64,000 bases of DNA from DATAES01 sp963721305 (GTDB taxonomy: Bacteria > Actinomycetota > Acidimicrobiia > Acidimicrobiales > JACDCH01): NCBI GenBank assembly GCA_963721305.1, contig CAVRIR010000003.1:124001-188000 (forward strand). Direction: 5' to 3'. The notes under the pieces are model-generated. The model did not search any database. It was not told the DNA's origin and was given only the letters and a program-made list of their open reading frames with translations. The position numbers and the translations under genes are program-made. Within the stretch, counting starts at the first letter, position 1. Each line of letters begins with the position of its first letter. Positions 1 through 8,319 of this stretch are shown in pieces.

Positions 1-782
1 GCCGCAGGTTCCGACGTAGGAGTCGACGGCGCGGCGTTGATCTCGCCCGCCGTTTCGGGTGGCGCGATGCCCAGTTGCGAGCGGATCTCGGCCAGCCGGT
101 TTTGTGCGTCGCGGTTCATCGACGCCTGCTCGATCTCGACCATGCGGCTCTCGACGGACGTGTCGGTGAGCTCGGAGAATCCCTTCGCCTTGGCGTAACG
201 CGCTTCGATCTTCTCGCGGACCTCGTCGAGTGTCGGCACGTCGTCGCCCACCGTCTCCGAGAGGCTCGACATCGCCTGGTTCATCTGCTCTTGCATCTTG
301 GCCTGGTCGAGCTGACCAAGGAGCTTCTGCCGTTCGGCGAGCTTCTGTTGCAACGCGGCCGAGTTCTGCTGCACCGCCGCCTTCGCCTGATCCGCAGCCT
401 GCGTCGATTGCAGCGACAACGTCTTCAGGCTCTCGACCTCGGACTCGAGCGCGATCAACCGGTTGGCGAAGGACTCAGCGGCCCTGGCGTAGTCGGTCGA
501 TTTGGTCGCGTCACCGGCCTTCGTGGACTCGTCGGCCATCAGCACGGCCTGCCGGGCGTTGCCGGTCACTTTCTCGAGCTCTTCCATCGCCCGGCTCAGG
601 CGCATCTCGGTCTGCTTCTGGTTGGCGATGACACTGGCCGCTTGCTCGCGCAACCGCCGGTGCTGCTCCTGCGCTTCCGTGATCGCCTGCTCGAGCTGAA
701 CCTTGGGATCGGCTCTCTCGTTGAAGGACGACGTGACCTTCGCCGTCATGTACTTCCACCAGCGCTTCAACGCTTTGAACAT
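1..782 (-). CDS. pspA: PspA/IM30 family phage shock protein (3' end beyond window)
   Basis: The reading frame opens at an ATG with MFKALKRWWKYM and stays open for 260 codons to the left edge, so the C-terminus is missing. Nearly the whole protein is charged helix with repeated heptad-like stretches (EELEKV, ALESEVESLK, ALQQKLAERQKLL), as expected for the PspA/IM30 coiled coil. The N-terminal helix is amphipathic. Family members bind the inner face of the cytoplasmic membrane and protect it under envelope stress. The last visible part is rich in Pro, Ala and Thr, a tail often seen in actinobacterial PspA. It lies just upstream of murJ on the same strand but is probably transcribed after it. 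Partner regulators are not visible. Confidence 0.85.
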   Translation of the reverse strand, partial: MFKALKRWWKYMTAKVTSSFNERADPKVQLEQAITEAQEQHRRLREQAASVIANQKQTEMRLSRAMEELEKVTGNARQAVLMADESTKAGDATKSTDYARAAESFANRLIALESEVESLKTLSLQSTQAADQAKAAVQQNSAALQQKLAERQKLLGQLDQAKMQEQMNQAMSSLSETVGDDVPTLDEVREKIEARYAKAKGFSELTDTSVESRMVEIEQASMNRDAQNRLAEIRSQLGIAPPETAGEINAAPSTPTSEPA

Positions 783-815
783 GGTCGCAGGCTACTCACG
801 TGCGACTTCGGTCGA

Positions 816-2405
816 TCAGGCGCGTCGCAGCCGGTCGCGGACCCACTCGATCTCCTCTACCCGCAGCAACAGCAGGAGGCACCCGTACACGACCATGCCG
901 ACGGCGACGCCGACCGCGAGGCGCACGAGCGCGCCACTGCCGACGGGTGATCCGATCGAGCGGGTGACCACCCAGGTGACCAGTCCCATGGCGCCGGCGG
1001 CGACGGCGATGCGGGCCGTCGTCATCGCCAAGCGGCGGCCTTCGAGCCGCCCGACTCGGCGGCGCAAGGCGACGAAGGCCACGACGGCGGCCAGGGTGTA
1101 CGCGGCGGCGTAGGAGAACGCCAGCCCCTGCACGCCGAACCGTCCGACGAGCGCGAACGCGAGTGCGACGTTGATCGCGTTCTCGAAGCAATTCAGAAGG
1201 AACGGCGTTCGCGTGTCGTGCAGCGCGTAGAACCCGCGCAGGATGAACAGGTACATCGAGAACCCGAGCAACCCGATCGCGAAGTTGGCCAGGACGTCGG
1301 CGGTCGGAAGGAAGCTCTGGCCGAGCAACGTCTCGATGAGTGGGCGAGCGACCACGATCATCCCGATCGATGACGGCAACACGACGAGCGTCATCAGTCG
1401 CACGCCGTACGACAACCGCTCGCGGAATCGACCCATGTCGTGGTCACTCGCCGCTGACGCGAGCTCCGGCGTGATCGTTGTCATCAGTGACACCGCGAAG
1501 AGTCCGTACGGCAGCTGGAAGAACTGGAACGCGTACAAATAGAAGGTCGGAATGCCTTGGCCTTCTTTCGCGGCAAGCGCGAGCACGATGAGCAACGCGA
1601 TCTGGTTGACGACGACGTAACCGAGTGTCCAACCCGACAGCGCGGCCACCTCTCGGACGGCAGGATCTCGCGGCTTGAACTGCCAGTGGAAACGCCATCC
1701 CGACGCACGCAGCGACGGCCAGAGCGCGATCGTCATCAACGCGATGCCTGCCGTGGTACCGGCACCGAGGAGCCACAGCCACGCTCGGTCGTCCACGACC
1801 GACTGCACTGCGGCGCCGCGTCCGGCGATGTGCGCGAAGTAGAGGAGCATGGCGCACACGAGGACGTTGTTCAGGATCGGCACGAATGCCGGGGCTGCGA
1901 ACCGGCGACGAGCGTTGAGGATCGCGGTGCCGAGCGCGGTCAAGCCGTAGAAGAAGATCTGCGGGATGAAAAGGCGCAAGAGCGGAACGCCGGCCTGCTC
2001 GAGCGCGGCCGCGTTCTTCCCCGGCGAGGCCCAGGTGTAGGCGCGGAAGATCCACGGCGCCGCGACGATGGCGACGACTGTCACCGCGATCAGCACGCTG
2101 GTGACGACCGTGACGACGGCGTTGACACCGTCGTCGTCCTCGTGCTGGAACCGATCGACGAAGACCGGTACGAGCGTGGCCGAGAGGATGCCGCCCAGGA
2201 TCAGGTCGTAGACGATGTTCGGTGTGGTGTTCGCGAGGTTGTACGCGTCGGCGAGCGCGAACCGGCCGAGCACGTACGCGAGCACCACCGTTCGGATCAG
2301 ACCGGTGATGCGGCTGAGCGCGGTGCCGACGCCGACGACGGCCGACGACCGGACGAGCCGCGCCTCGACGACCTCTTGCGTCTCGGTGACCTGGGTTTCG
2401 CTCAC
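816..2405 (-). CDS. murJ: Lipid II flippase MurJ/MviN-like membrane protein
   Basis: This 529-residue polytopic protein begins with a short acidic tail, then the MviN/MurJ hallmark region (SALSRITGLIRTVVLAYVLG type, residues about 20-45) and the NLANTTPNIVYDLILGG segment. About 12-14 hydrophobic segments follow, including FFYGLTALGTAILNARRRFAAPAFVPILNN, which is typical of the MOP superfamily flippase fold. MurJ moves lipid-linked peptidoglycan precursor across the membrane. The length fits a bare flippase domain without the long cytoplasmic pseudokinase tail of some actinobacterial homologues. The ATG start is followed by MSETQVTET. Roughly 275 bases upstream (2406-2682) carry no gene I can recognise. 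Confidence 0.9.
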   Translation of the reverse strand: MSETQVTETQEVVEARLVRSSAVVGVGTALSRITGLIRTVVLAYVLGRFALADAYNLANTTPNIVYDLILGGILSATLVPVFVDRFQHEDDDGVNAVVTVVTSVLIAVTVVAIVAAPWIFRAYTWASPGKNAAALEQAGVPLLRLFIPQIFFYGLTALGTAILNARRRFAAPAFVPILNNVLVCAMLLYFAHIAGRGAAVQSVVDDRAWLWLLGAGTTAGIALMTIALWPSLRASGWRFHWQFKPRDPAVREVAALSGWTLGYVVVNQIALLIVLALAAKEGQGIPTFYLYAFQFFQLPYGLFAVSLMTTITPELASAASDHDMGRFRERLSYGVRLMTLVVLPSSIGMIVVARPLIETLLGQSFLPTADVLANFAIGLLGFSMYLFILRGFYALHDTRTPFLLNCFENAINVALAFALVGRFGVQGLAFSYAAAYTLAAVVAFVALRRRVGRLEGRRLAMTTARIAVAAGAMGLVTWVVTRSIGSPVGSGALVRLAVGVAVGMVVYGCLLLLLRVEEIEWVRDRLRRA

Positions 2406-2682
2406 GCGCTAGGGATCGGTCTGCGGATGCTGTTGGTGGTCGCGTGGGACGCCGATCGTGTCGGCGAGAAGGATCCCCGAAGACGACATGACTGCGCGCG
2501 CTGCCGGGCGAGTGAAGAAGCGGTCCCGAAAGGATCGCTGTGGCATCACCTCACGCTAGTGGCGCGCTCCTTCGCGGAAGGCGAGGGTCACTCATCCGCT
2601 CAGGCCGCTCAGTTCGAGGAGCACCGCGGCGGGCGGTAGTCCGGTGTCTGCCGAGATTGCGTCGAGCAGCGCGAGGCGCGTC

Positions 2683-3294
2683 TCAAGTCGCGTCGGGAGG
2701 GCGCGGGTCGCGCCACATCGGCCAGAGCGTCGGGCCGTTCTTCAGCTTGATCTCGCCCGACACCTCGAAGCCGTGCCGGCGATAGAAGGAGATGTTCTGC
2801 TCCTTCGACGACTCGAGGTAGGCGGGAACCCCTTCTTCGTCGCACTTCGAGAGCACCGGAGCGAGTAGTGCGGAGCCGATGCCTTTCCCCTGATGGTCCG
2901 GATCGGTACCGAGCACGGCGAGGTACCAGTGCGGTGTCTTGGGATGGACCTTCTCGGCCTGCGACAGCACCTGGAGGGCTCGGGGCGTCTCCGTGCCCAT
3001 CTTGAGCAGCATGGGCAACTGGGTGAGCAGCTCGAGCCCGCCGATGCGCCACTGGTCCGGACCGAACCAGATCGCGCCGCCTTTGGCGGCGCCGTTGTCG
3101 GTCGTGTCGACGTGTCCCTTCGACTTCGCGATCGCGCGCGTCGCGTCGCTCACGAAGAACATCCGCGACTTCTTGCGCCGGCCTTCGTCGTCCTGGAAGA
3201 GGAACGACATCAGCGGATCGTCGTGAAAAGCGCGCACGAGCGCGTCGGCGATGGTGTCGATGTCCTCGAGCGTCGCCGCTCTGGCCCCGGTCAT
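2683..3294 (-). CDS. GNAT family N-acetyltransferase
   Basis: A 203-residue single-domain protein. The acetyl-CoA binding motif A is clear: a beta strand WYLAVLGTDPDHQ followed by QGKGIGSALL (the Q/R-x-x-G-x-G/A signature). Near the end NISFYRRHGFEVSGE matches the conserved GNAT motif B region. Members transfer an acetyl group from acetyl-CoA to an amine; the substrate cannot be told from sequence. The gene stands alone and is divergent from proA, with a dispersed repeat lying between them. Confidence 0.85.
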   Translation of the reverse strand: MTGARAATLEDIDTIADALVRAFHDDPLMSFLFQDDEGRRKKSRMFFVSDATRAIAKSKGHVDTTDNGAAKGGAIWFGPDQWRIGGLELLTQLPMLLKMGTETPRALQVLSQAEKVHPKTPHWYLAVLGTDPDHQGKGIGSALLAPVLSKCDEEGVPAYLESSKEQNISFYRRHGFEVSGEIKLKNGPTLWPMWRDPRPPDAT

Positions 3295-3325
3295 CGTGTG
3301 AACCTACCTGCCCATAGGCTTTGGG

Positions 3326-3451
3326 GATGGGAGAGCGAAGCGAGCCCATGGCGGCCGAGCGAACGCCAGGGAGCCGGACGCCGATGGGGTCCGGGGGCGC
3401 AGCCCCCGCGGGATGATGGGAGAGCGAAGCGAGCCCATGGCGGCCGAGCGA
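3326..3451 (+). repeat. Dispersed repeat, copy A (37-bp direct repeats around a hairpin core)
   Basis: Two identical 37-bp copies (3326-3362 and 3415-3451; each contains GAGCGAAGCGAGCCCATGG) flank a 52-base middle part. The middle holds a 44-base core (3364-3407) that is found base for base at 25605-25648. The core ends in CGGGGGC-GCA-GCCCCCG, a perfect 7-bp stem with a 3-base loop. The right-hand 37-mer contains the most likely start codon of proA. The element therefore spans both the proA promoter region and its translation start. Confidence 0.85.
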
Positions 3452-4687
3452 CCGATCGCCGACCTCGGGCGCCGTGCGAAAGCAGCCGCGCGGGTGCTCG
3501 CCACTGCTTCCACCGCGGCGAAGGACGCTGCGCTCGACATGGCCGCAGAGCTGCTCGTCGAGCAGTCGAGCGACGTGCTGCACGCGAATGCCGCTGACGT
3601 CGCCCGCGCCGAGGCCGCCGGGGTGTCGGCGACTGTGGTCGATCGCCTGCGACTGAGCCCGGCTCGGATCGAAGGCATGGCCGGCGGCCTGCGCAAGGTC
3701 GCCCGCCTCGACGACCCCGTCGGGGAGGTCGTCGGTGGCTGGACCCGCCCGAACGGTCTGCGCATCGCCAAGGTCCGGGTGCCGCTCGGTGTCGTGGCCA
3801 TCATCTACGAGAACCGGCCGAACGTGACGAGCGACGCATTCGGCCTGTGCCTGAAGTCGGGCAACGCCGCCTTCCTTCGCGGCTCATCGGGCGCGATCGA
3901 CTCCAACATCGCCATCGCCCGCATCCTGCGCGAAGCGCTCCAGAAGACCGGACTCCCCGAAGACGCGCTCGTGCTCGTCGAAGACACATCGCACGAGACC
4001 GCGATCGAGTTCATGCGGTTGCGCGACTCGATCGACTGCCTCATCCCACGCGGCGGCCCGTCGCTCATCAAGTCCATCCTCGACAACGCGACGGTCCCGT
4101 ACGTCATCGACGGCGACGGCAACTGCCACGTCTACGTCGACGCGGCTGCCGATCTCGACATGGCAGTCGACATCGTCGTGAACGCGAAGACGCAGCGCCC
4201 CTCGGTGTGCAACGCGGCCGAGTCGTTGCTGGTGCACGAGTCTGTTGCCGACGAGCTCCTGCCGCGGCTCGCGCCGCTGCTCGACGCGGTCGAGCTGGTC
4301 GGCGATGTGCGGTCGTGCGCGTTGCTTCCAGGCGCCACGGCTGCGACGAACGACGACTTCGCGACCGAATTCCTCGACCTGAAGCTCGCGGTCCGGGTCG
4401 TCGCATCGCTGGACGACGCGATCGACCACATCACCCGCTTCGGATCCGGTCACTCCGAGGCCATCGTCACCCGCGACCTCGACGCTGCCGACCGATTCTG
4501 TCGCGAGGTCGACGCTGCCGCCGTGCTCGTCAACGCTTCCACTCGCTTCGTCGACGGCGAGGAGTTCGGGTTCGGCGCCGAGATCGGCATCTCCACCCAG
4601 AAGCTCCACGCCCGAGGTCCGATGGGCCTTCGCGAGCTCACCACGGGCAAGTACGTCGTCCACGGAAAGGGCCAGATCCGGACCTAG
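3437..4687 (+). CDS. proA: Gamma-glutamyl phosphate reductase (glutamate-5-semialdehyde dehydrogenase)
   Basis: ProA reduces gamma-glutamyl phosphate with NADPH in the second step of proline synthesis. From the ATG at 3437 the protein has 416 residues, the usual family length. Diagnostic stretches are GVVAIIYENRPNVTSDAF, LCLKSGNAAFLRGS, the catalytic cysteine region RPSVCNAAE (Cys258) and the C-terminal EIGISTQKLHARGPMG. An alternative ATG at 3413 adds eight residues encoded wholly by the dispersed repeat. Conserved homology appears to begin only after MAAER, so I prefer 3437. No proB is in the window. Confidence 0.93.
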   Translation: MAAERPIADLGRRAKAAARVLATASTAAKDAALDMAAELLVEQSSDVLHANAADVARAEAAGVSATVVDRLRLSPARIEGMAGGLRKVARLDDPVGEVVGGWTRPNGLRIAKVRVPLGVVAIIYENRPNVTSDAFGLCLKSGNAAFLRGSSGAIDSNIAIARILREALQKTGLPEDALVLVEDTSHETAIEFMRLRDSIDCLIPRGGPSLIKSILDNATVPYVIDGDGNCHVYVDAAADLDMAVDIVVNAKTQRPSVCNAAESLLVHESVADELLPRLAPLLDAVELVGDVRSCALLPGATAATNDDFATEFLDLKLAVRVVASLDDAIDHITRFGSGHSEAIVTRDLDAADRFCREVDAAAVLVNASTRFVDGEEFGFGAEIGISTQKLHARGPMGLRELTTGKYVVHGKGQIRT

Positions 4688-4753
4688 CCCCGGCGCTCCA
4701 GGGGGCCGGATCTGTCTTGACCGCCCGGTCAAGTGCGCCGGTAGTGTGGATCG

Positions 4754-5668
4754 ATGGACTATCGCTTCGAGTCCGTCCCCGAAGTCCGCGACGGCCTGCG
4801 CAGGGTCGATTACCTCGCCGACGAAGGCATCGCGGGCATCGTGTACCTCGCCGACCGGCTGCAGAAGCCGGTGCTCGTCGAGGGCCCTGCCGGCACCGGC
4901 AAGACCCAGCTCGCCAAGTCGGTGGCCGAGGCGACGGGTGCGCGCCTGATCCGCCTCCAGTGCTACGAGGGTCTCGACGAGTCGAAGGCGCTGTACGAGT
5001 GGAACTACAAGAAGCAGCTCCTGCGCATCCAGGCCCAGCGGGTCTCGGAAGCGGACGGTGCGAAATGGTCCGAGATCGAGGACGACATCTTCGGTGAGGA
5101 CTTTCTGCTGACCCGGCCGCTGCTCGAGGCGATCCGCAGCAAGGATCCGGTTGTGCTCCTCATCGACGAGGTCGACCGCGTGGAGGTCGAGACCGAGGCG
5201 CTGCTGCTCGAGGTGCTCTCCGACTACCAGGTTTCGGTGCCCGAGCTCGGAACGGTCTCCGCTACCCAGATCCCGCTCGTGTTCCTCACGTCGAACAACA
5301 CCCGCGAGCTGTCCGAGGCGCTCAAGCGTCGCTGCCTGTACCTCCACATCGACTATCCCGATCTCGACCGCGAGAAGGAGATCGTGTTGACGAAGGTTCC
5401 CGACATCACCGAGAACCTGGCCGAGCAGGTGGCGCGCATCGTGCGCTCGATCCGCCAGCTCGAACTCAAGAAGGCGCCGTCGGTGTCCGAGACGCTCGAC
5501 TGGGCGCGCACGCTCGTGCTGCTCGGTATCGAGAATGTCGACGCGGACCAAGCCACCGCGACCGTCAACATCCTGCTCAAGTACCAGAGCGACATCGCGA
5601 AGGTGGTGAAGGAGTTCGCCTCGGACGGGCAGGCGTGGAAGCGGAGCGGTCCCGCACCCCGTGGCTGA
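4754..5668 (+). CDS. MoxR/CoxD-type AAA+ ATPase
   Basis: A 304-residue single AAA+ domain. Walker A is GPAGTGKT (residues 44-51), Walker B is VVLLIDE (133-139), sensor 1 lies in PLVFLTSNN (174-182) and an RRC pair near residue 192 fits the arginine finger position. MoxR ATPases act as chaperones that mature or remodel metal enzymes and other complexes together with a VWA partner. The next gene is exactly such a partner and overlaps by eight bases, which indicates translational coupling. No carbon monoxide dehydrogenase or other obvious client is nearby, so the substrate is unknown. Confidence 0.9.
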   Translation: MDYRFESVPEVRDGLRRVDYLADEGIAGIVYLADRLQKPVLVEGPAGTGKTQLAKSVAEATGARLIRLQCYEGLDESKALYEWNYKKQLLRIQAQRVSEADGAKWSEIEDDIFGEDFLLTRPLLEAIRSKDPVVLLIDEVDRVEVETEALLLEVLSDYQVSVPELGTVSATQIPLVFLTSNNTRELSEALKRRCLYLHIDYPDLDREKEIVLTKVPDITENLAEQVARIVRSIRQLELKKAPSVSETLDWARTLVLLGIENVDADQATATVNILLKYQSDIAKVVKEFASDGQAWKRSGPAPRG

Positions 5669-7163
5669 CGACACGCCCGTCGCGGCGGAGCCGGTCGAAC
5701 CGGCGGACCCGACCACCGGCGAGCCCATGCTCTCGCTGCTCGCCGGGTTCATCCAGGAGCTGCGCGAAGCAGGCCTCCCGGTCAGCCTGACCGAGAACCT
5801 CGACGCGATGGCCGCCGTGAGGCACATCCCCATCGATGATCGCGAGGCGTTCAAGTACGCGCTCGCCGCCACGCTGGTGAAGAACAACCAGCACTGGCGC
5901 GCGTTCGAGACGGTGTTCGAGGTGTACTTCTCGCTGCGGGGCAAGGAGTACGCCATAGGCGACGACGACACCGGTGAGCTGGGTGACCTCGACGAGTTGA
6001 TGGAACAGTTGCGCGACCAGGCCGCCGAGGGGATGCAGGGCTCGGGTGGCGGCGACTCGATGACACCGGAAGAGCTCGCCGAACTGCTGTACCGCTCGCT
6101 GCTCGACGGTAACGACGCGCTGATGCGCGCTGTCGCTCGCCAAGCCGTGCGGCGCTACGCCGGCATGGAGCCCGGTCGTCCCGTCGGGGGCACGTACTAC
6201 CTCTACCGCACGCTGCGGAACCTCGATCTCGACGCGGTGCTCGAGCGCTTGATGGAGCAGACGCGCGAGCAGGTGCCCGACATGTCGCCGTTGGAAGAGC
6301 GGCTCGAGCGCGACGAGTACGAGATCCGCGTCGACCAGCTCCGCAAGGAGATCGAAGCCGAGATCCGACGTCGCCTGGTGGCCGATCGCGGCGTCGAGGC
6401 GATGGCGCGCACGCTGCGCAAGCCCCTGCCGGAAGACATCGACTTCATGCACGCATCGCGCGAAGAGATGTTCACGTTGCGGCGGGCGATCTACCCGTTG
6501 ACCCGCAAGCTCGCCGTACGTCTCGCGCGCAAACGCCGTCACGGGCGCAAAGGTCCACTCGACTTCCGCAGCACCGTGCGCCACTCGCTCTCGTACGGCG
6601 GCGTACCTGCCGAGCCGAAGTTCAAGTACCCCCGCCCGTCGAAGCCCGAGATCTTCGTCATCGCCGACATCTCCGGTTCGGTCGCCGCGTTCGCCCGCTT
6701 CACGCTGCACCTCGTGTACGCCATCGGGGCGCAGTTCTCCAAGGTGCGTTCGTTCGTGTTCATCGACGGCGTGGACGAGGTCACGCGGTACTTCGACGGC
6801 GTCGAGGACATCGCGGAAGCGGTCCACCGGGTCAACACGGAGGCCGATGTCGTGTGGGTCGACGGTCACTCGGACTACGGCCACGCGCTCGAGGTGTTCT
6901 GGTCGAAGTGGGGCAAGGAGGTCGGGCCCAAGACCACGGTCATGATCCTCGGCGACGCTCGCAACAACTACCACGCGTCGCAGGCGTGGGTCCTGAAGGA
7001 GATGCGCCATCGGGCGCGTCACGTGTACTGGCTCAACCCCGAGCCCCGCTCGTACTGGGACACCGGCGACTCGATCGTCGGCGAGTACGGCATCCACTGC
7101 GACGGCGTGTTCGAGTGCCGCAATCTGCGGCAATTGGAAGGGTTCGTCGACCACCTCGCCTGA
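5661..7163 (+). CDS. CoxE-type VWA domain protein, partner of the upstream MoxR ATPase
   Basis: This 500-residue protein starts at a GTG that overlaps the stop of the ATPase gene (GTGGCTGA). The C-terminal half is a von Willebrand A domain with a metal-ion (MIDAS) motif D336-I-S-G-S340 in FVIADISGSV, followed by the expected WVDGHSDYGHAL and VMILGDARNNY strands. The N-terminal part is helical and acidic, as in the CoxE/DUF58-neighbour group. VWA proteins of this class bind the MoxR hexamer and bring it to a client. The gene pair is a self-contained module here. Confidence 0.85.
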   Translation: MADDTPVAAEPVEPADPTTGEPMLSLLAGFIQELREAGLPVSLTENLDAMAAVRHIPIDDREAFKYALAATLVKNNQHWRAFETVFEVYFSLRGKEYAIGDDDTGELGDLDELMEQLRDQAAEGMQGSGGGDSMTPEELAELLYRSLLDGNDALMRAVARQAVRRYAGMEPGRPVGGTYYLYRTLRNLDLDAVLERLMEQTREQVPDMSPLEERLERDEYEIRVDQLRKEIEAEIRRRLVADRGVEAMARTLRKPLPEDIDFMHASREEMFTLRRAIYPLTRKLAVRLARKRRHGRKGPLDFRSTVRHSLSYGGVPAEPKFKYPRPSKPEIFVIADISGSVAAFARFTLHLVYAIGAQFSKVRSFVFIDGVDEVTRYFDGVEDIAEAVHRVNTEADVVWVDGHSDYGHALEVFWSKWGKEVGPKTTVMILGDARNNYHASQAWVLKEMRHRARHVYWLNPEPRSYWDTGDSIVGEYGIHCDGVFECRNLRQLEGFVDHLA

Positions 7164-7176
7164 GAGACTTGGTGCC

Positions 7177-7806
7177 GTGAGGCGCACCAGGGTCGTACTG
7201 ATCAGACACGGTGAATCGACGGCGATGGTCGATCGCATCGTCAGCGGCCACGACACCTGCCGAGGGCTCTCCGAGCTCGGCCACGAGCAAGCGGACAAGT
7301 TGCGCGCCCGGCTCCTCCGTACAGGCGAGCTCCGAGACGCCAGCGTGATGTACACGAGCATCCTGCCGCGCGCGATCCAGACGGCCGCCGCGATCGCGCC
7401 CGCGGTCGGCGACGGGCTCGTGGCGTCCGAGCACTGCGATTGGTGCGAGCAACATGCCGGCGAAGGCGAGGGGATGGACTTCGACGAGTACGACTCGCTC
7501 TATGGCGTGTTCGACGAAGGTGAGGATCGCGACCGCGCCCGCGCCCCGGGATCCGAGAGCGTCACGGCGTTCGTGCGCCGCGTCGAGGACGCGCTGCTGC
7601 GCGTGGTCGACGAGCACGAGGGCGAGACGATCGTGCTCGTCTGCCACGGCGGCGTGATCAACTGCGCCATCGAGGTGCTGGTCGGCGTGCCGTTCAACAC
7701 CCTGACGCGCGCGATCGACAACGCGTCACTCACCGAGCTCCATCGCGACCCCAGCAGCACAAAGTGGTGGCTGGTCCGCCTCAACGACGCCGCCCACCTC
7801 GCCTAG
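7177..7806 (+). CDS. Histidine phosphatase family protein (phosphoglycerate mutase-like)
   Basis: A 209-residue protein with the RHGES catalytic motif at residues 10-14, where His11 would carry the phosphate, and the second catalytic histidine in LVCHGGV (His157). Length and spacing match the branch-1 histidine phosphatases such as CobC/GpmB-like enzymes. The substrate cannot be named. It starts at a GTG 13 bases after the VWA gene and is probably in the same transcript. Confidence 0.85.
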   Translation: MRRTRVVLIRHGESTAMVDRIVSGHDTCRGLSELGHEQADKLRARLLRTGELRDASVMYTSILPRAIQTAAAIAPAVGDGLVASEHCDWCEQHAGEGEGMDFDEYDSLYGVFDEGEDRDRARAPGSESVTAFVRRVEDALLRVVDEHEGETIVLVCHGGVINCAIEVLVGVPFNTLTRAIDNASLTELHRDPSSTKWWLVRLNDAAHLA

Positions 7807-7814
7807 CAGGCGAA

Positions 7815-8300
7815 TCAGAAGCGCCAGCGGGTGGGGGAGCCGGGGAAGTCGTCCTCGTCGAGGGCGAACACGGAGTGGGGGCGCGCGGCCCACAGGGCGT
7901 TCTCGATGAAGAAGTCGACCCCGTAGTCGGTCCGGTACTTCGAGTCGGAGGTCGTCGCGAACGTCTCGACCGCGGCGCGGTCGTCGACGCGCTCGGCGAC
8001 CGCGTCGACGACCACCGGTTGGTACGGGTTGTCGGTCGCGATGCTGCATCGGGAGTCACGCTCGAGGTTCTTCGTCTTGCGAGAACCGTTGCTGCAGCTG
8101 AACCACACCGCGCCGTCGAGCCATGCGCCCCACACCGGTGTGAGGTGTGGTCGTCCGTCCGGCCAGGTGGTTGACACCCAGTAGTCGTGCGACGCAGTGA
8201 GCCGCTCGACCGCCCACGCCCACGGCAGCAGTCCGGTTCCCTCCGCCGCCGGAAGGATCCCGTAGCCGGGCATGTGGGGCCGGGTCGCTTTTGGTTCCAT
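7815..8300 (-). CDS. Pyridoxamine 5'-phosphate oxidase-fold protein (FMN or F420 dependent)
   Basis: A 161-residue protein with the split-barrel PPOX signature: DYWVSTTWPDGRPHLTPVWGAW, then AVWFSCSNGSRKTKNLERD. Such proteins bind FMN or F420 and reduce or oxidise small molecules; in actinobacteria many are F420 dependent. The ATG at 8300 (MEPKATRPHMPGYGI) is preferred over one 51 bases upstream that would reach across the promoter of the divergent aldo/keto reductase. It ends eight bases from the converging phosphatase gene. Confidence 0.8.
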   Translation of the reverse strand: MEPKATRPHMPGYGILPAAEGTGLLPWAWAVERLTASHDYWVSTTWPDGRPHLTPVWGAWLDGAVWFSCSNGSRKTKNLERDSRCSIATDNPYQPVVVDAVAERVDDRAAVETFATTSDSKYRTDYGVDFFIENALWAARPHSVFALDEDDFPGSPTRWRF

Positions 8301-8319
8301 GCGGCGTAGGGTCGCGCAC

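Noticed and set aside
2406..2682. Possible gene or RNA between murJ and the acetyltransferase
   Set aside because: Frames here are short or extensions of shadow frames, and no RNA fold stands out; I treat it as untranslated sequence.
3884..5971. 695-codon minus-strand frame across proA and the MoxR gene
   Set aside because: Antisense to two clear plus-strand genes, with composition typical of shadow frames and no recognisable motif.
5577..7361. 594-codon minus-strand frame across the VWA gene
   Set aside because: Shadow of the VWA and phosphatase genes; no domains, no ribosome site.
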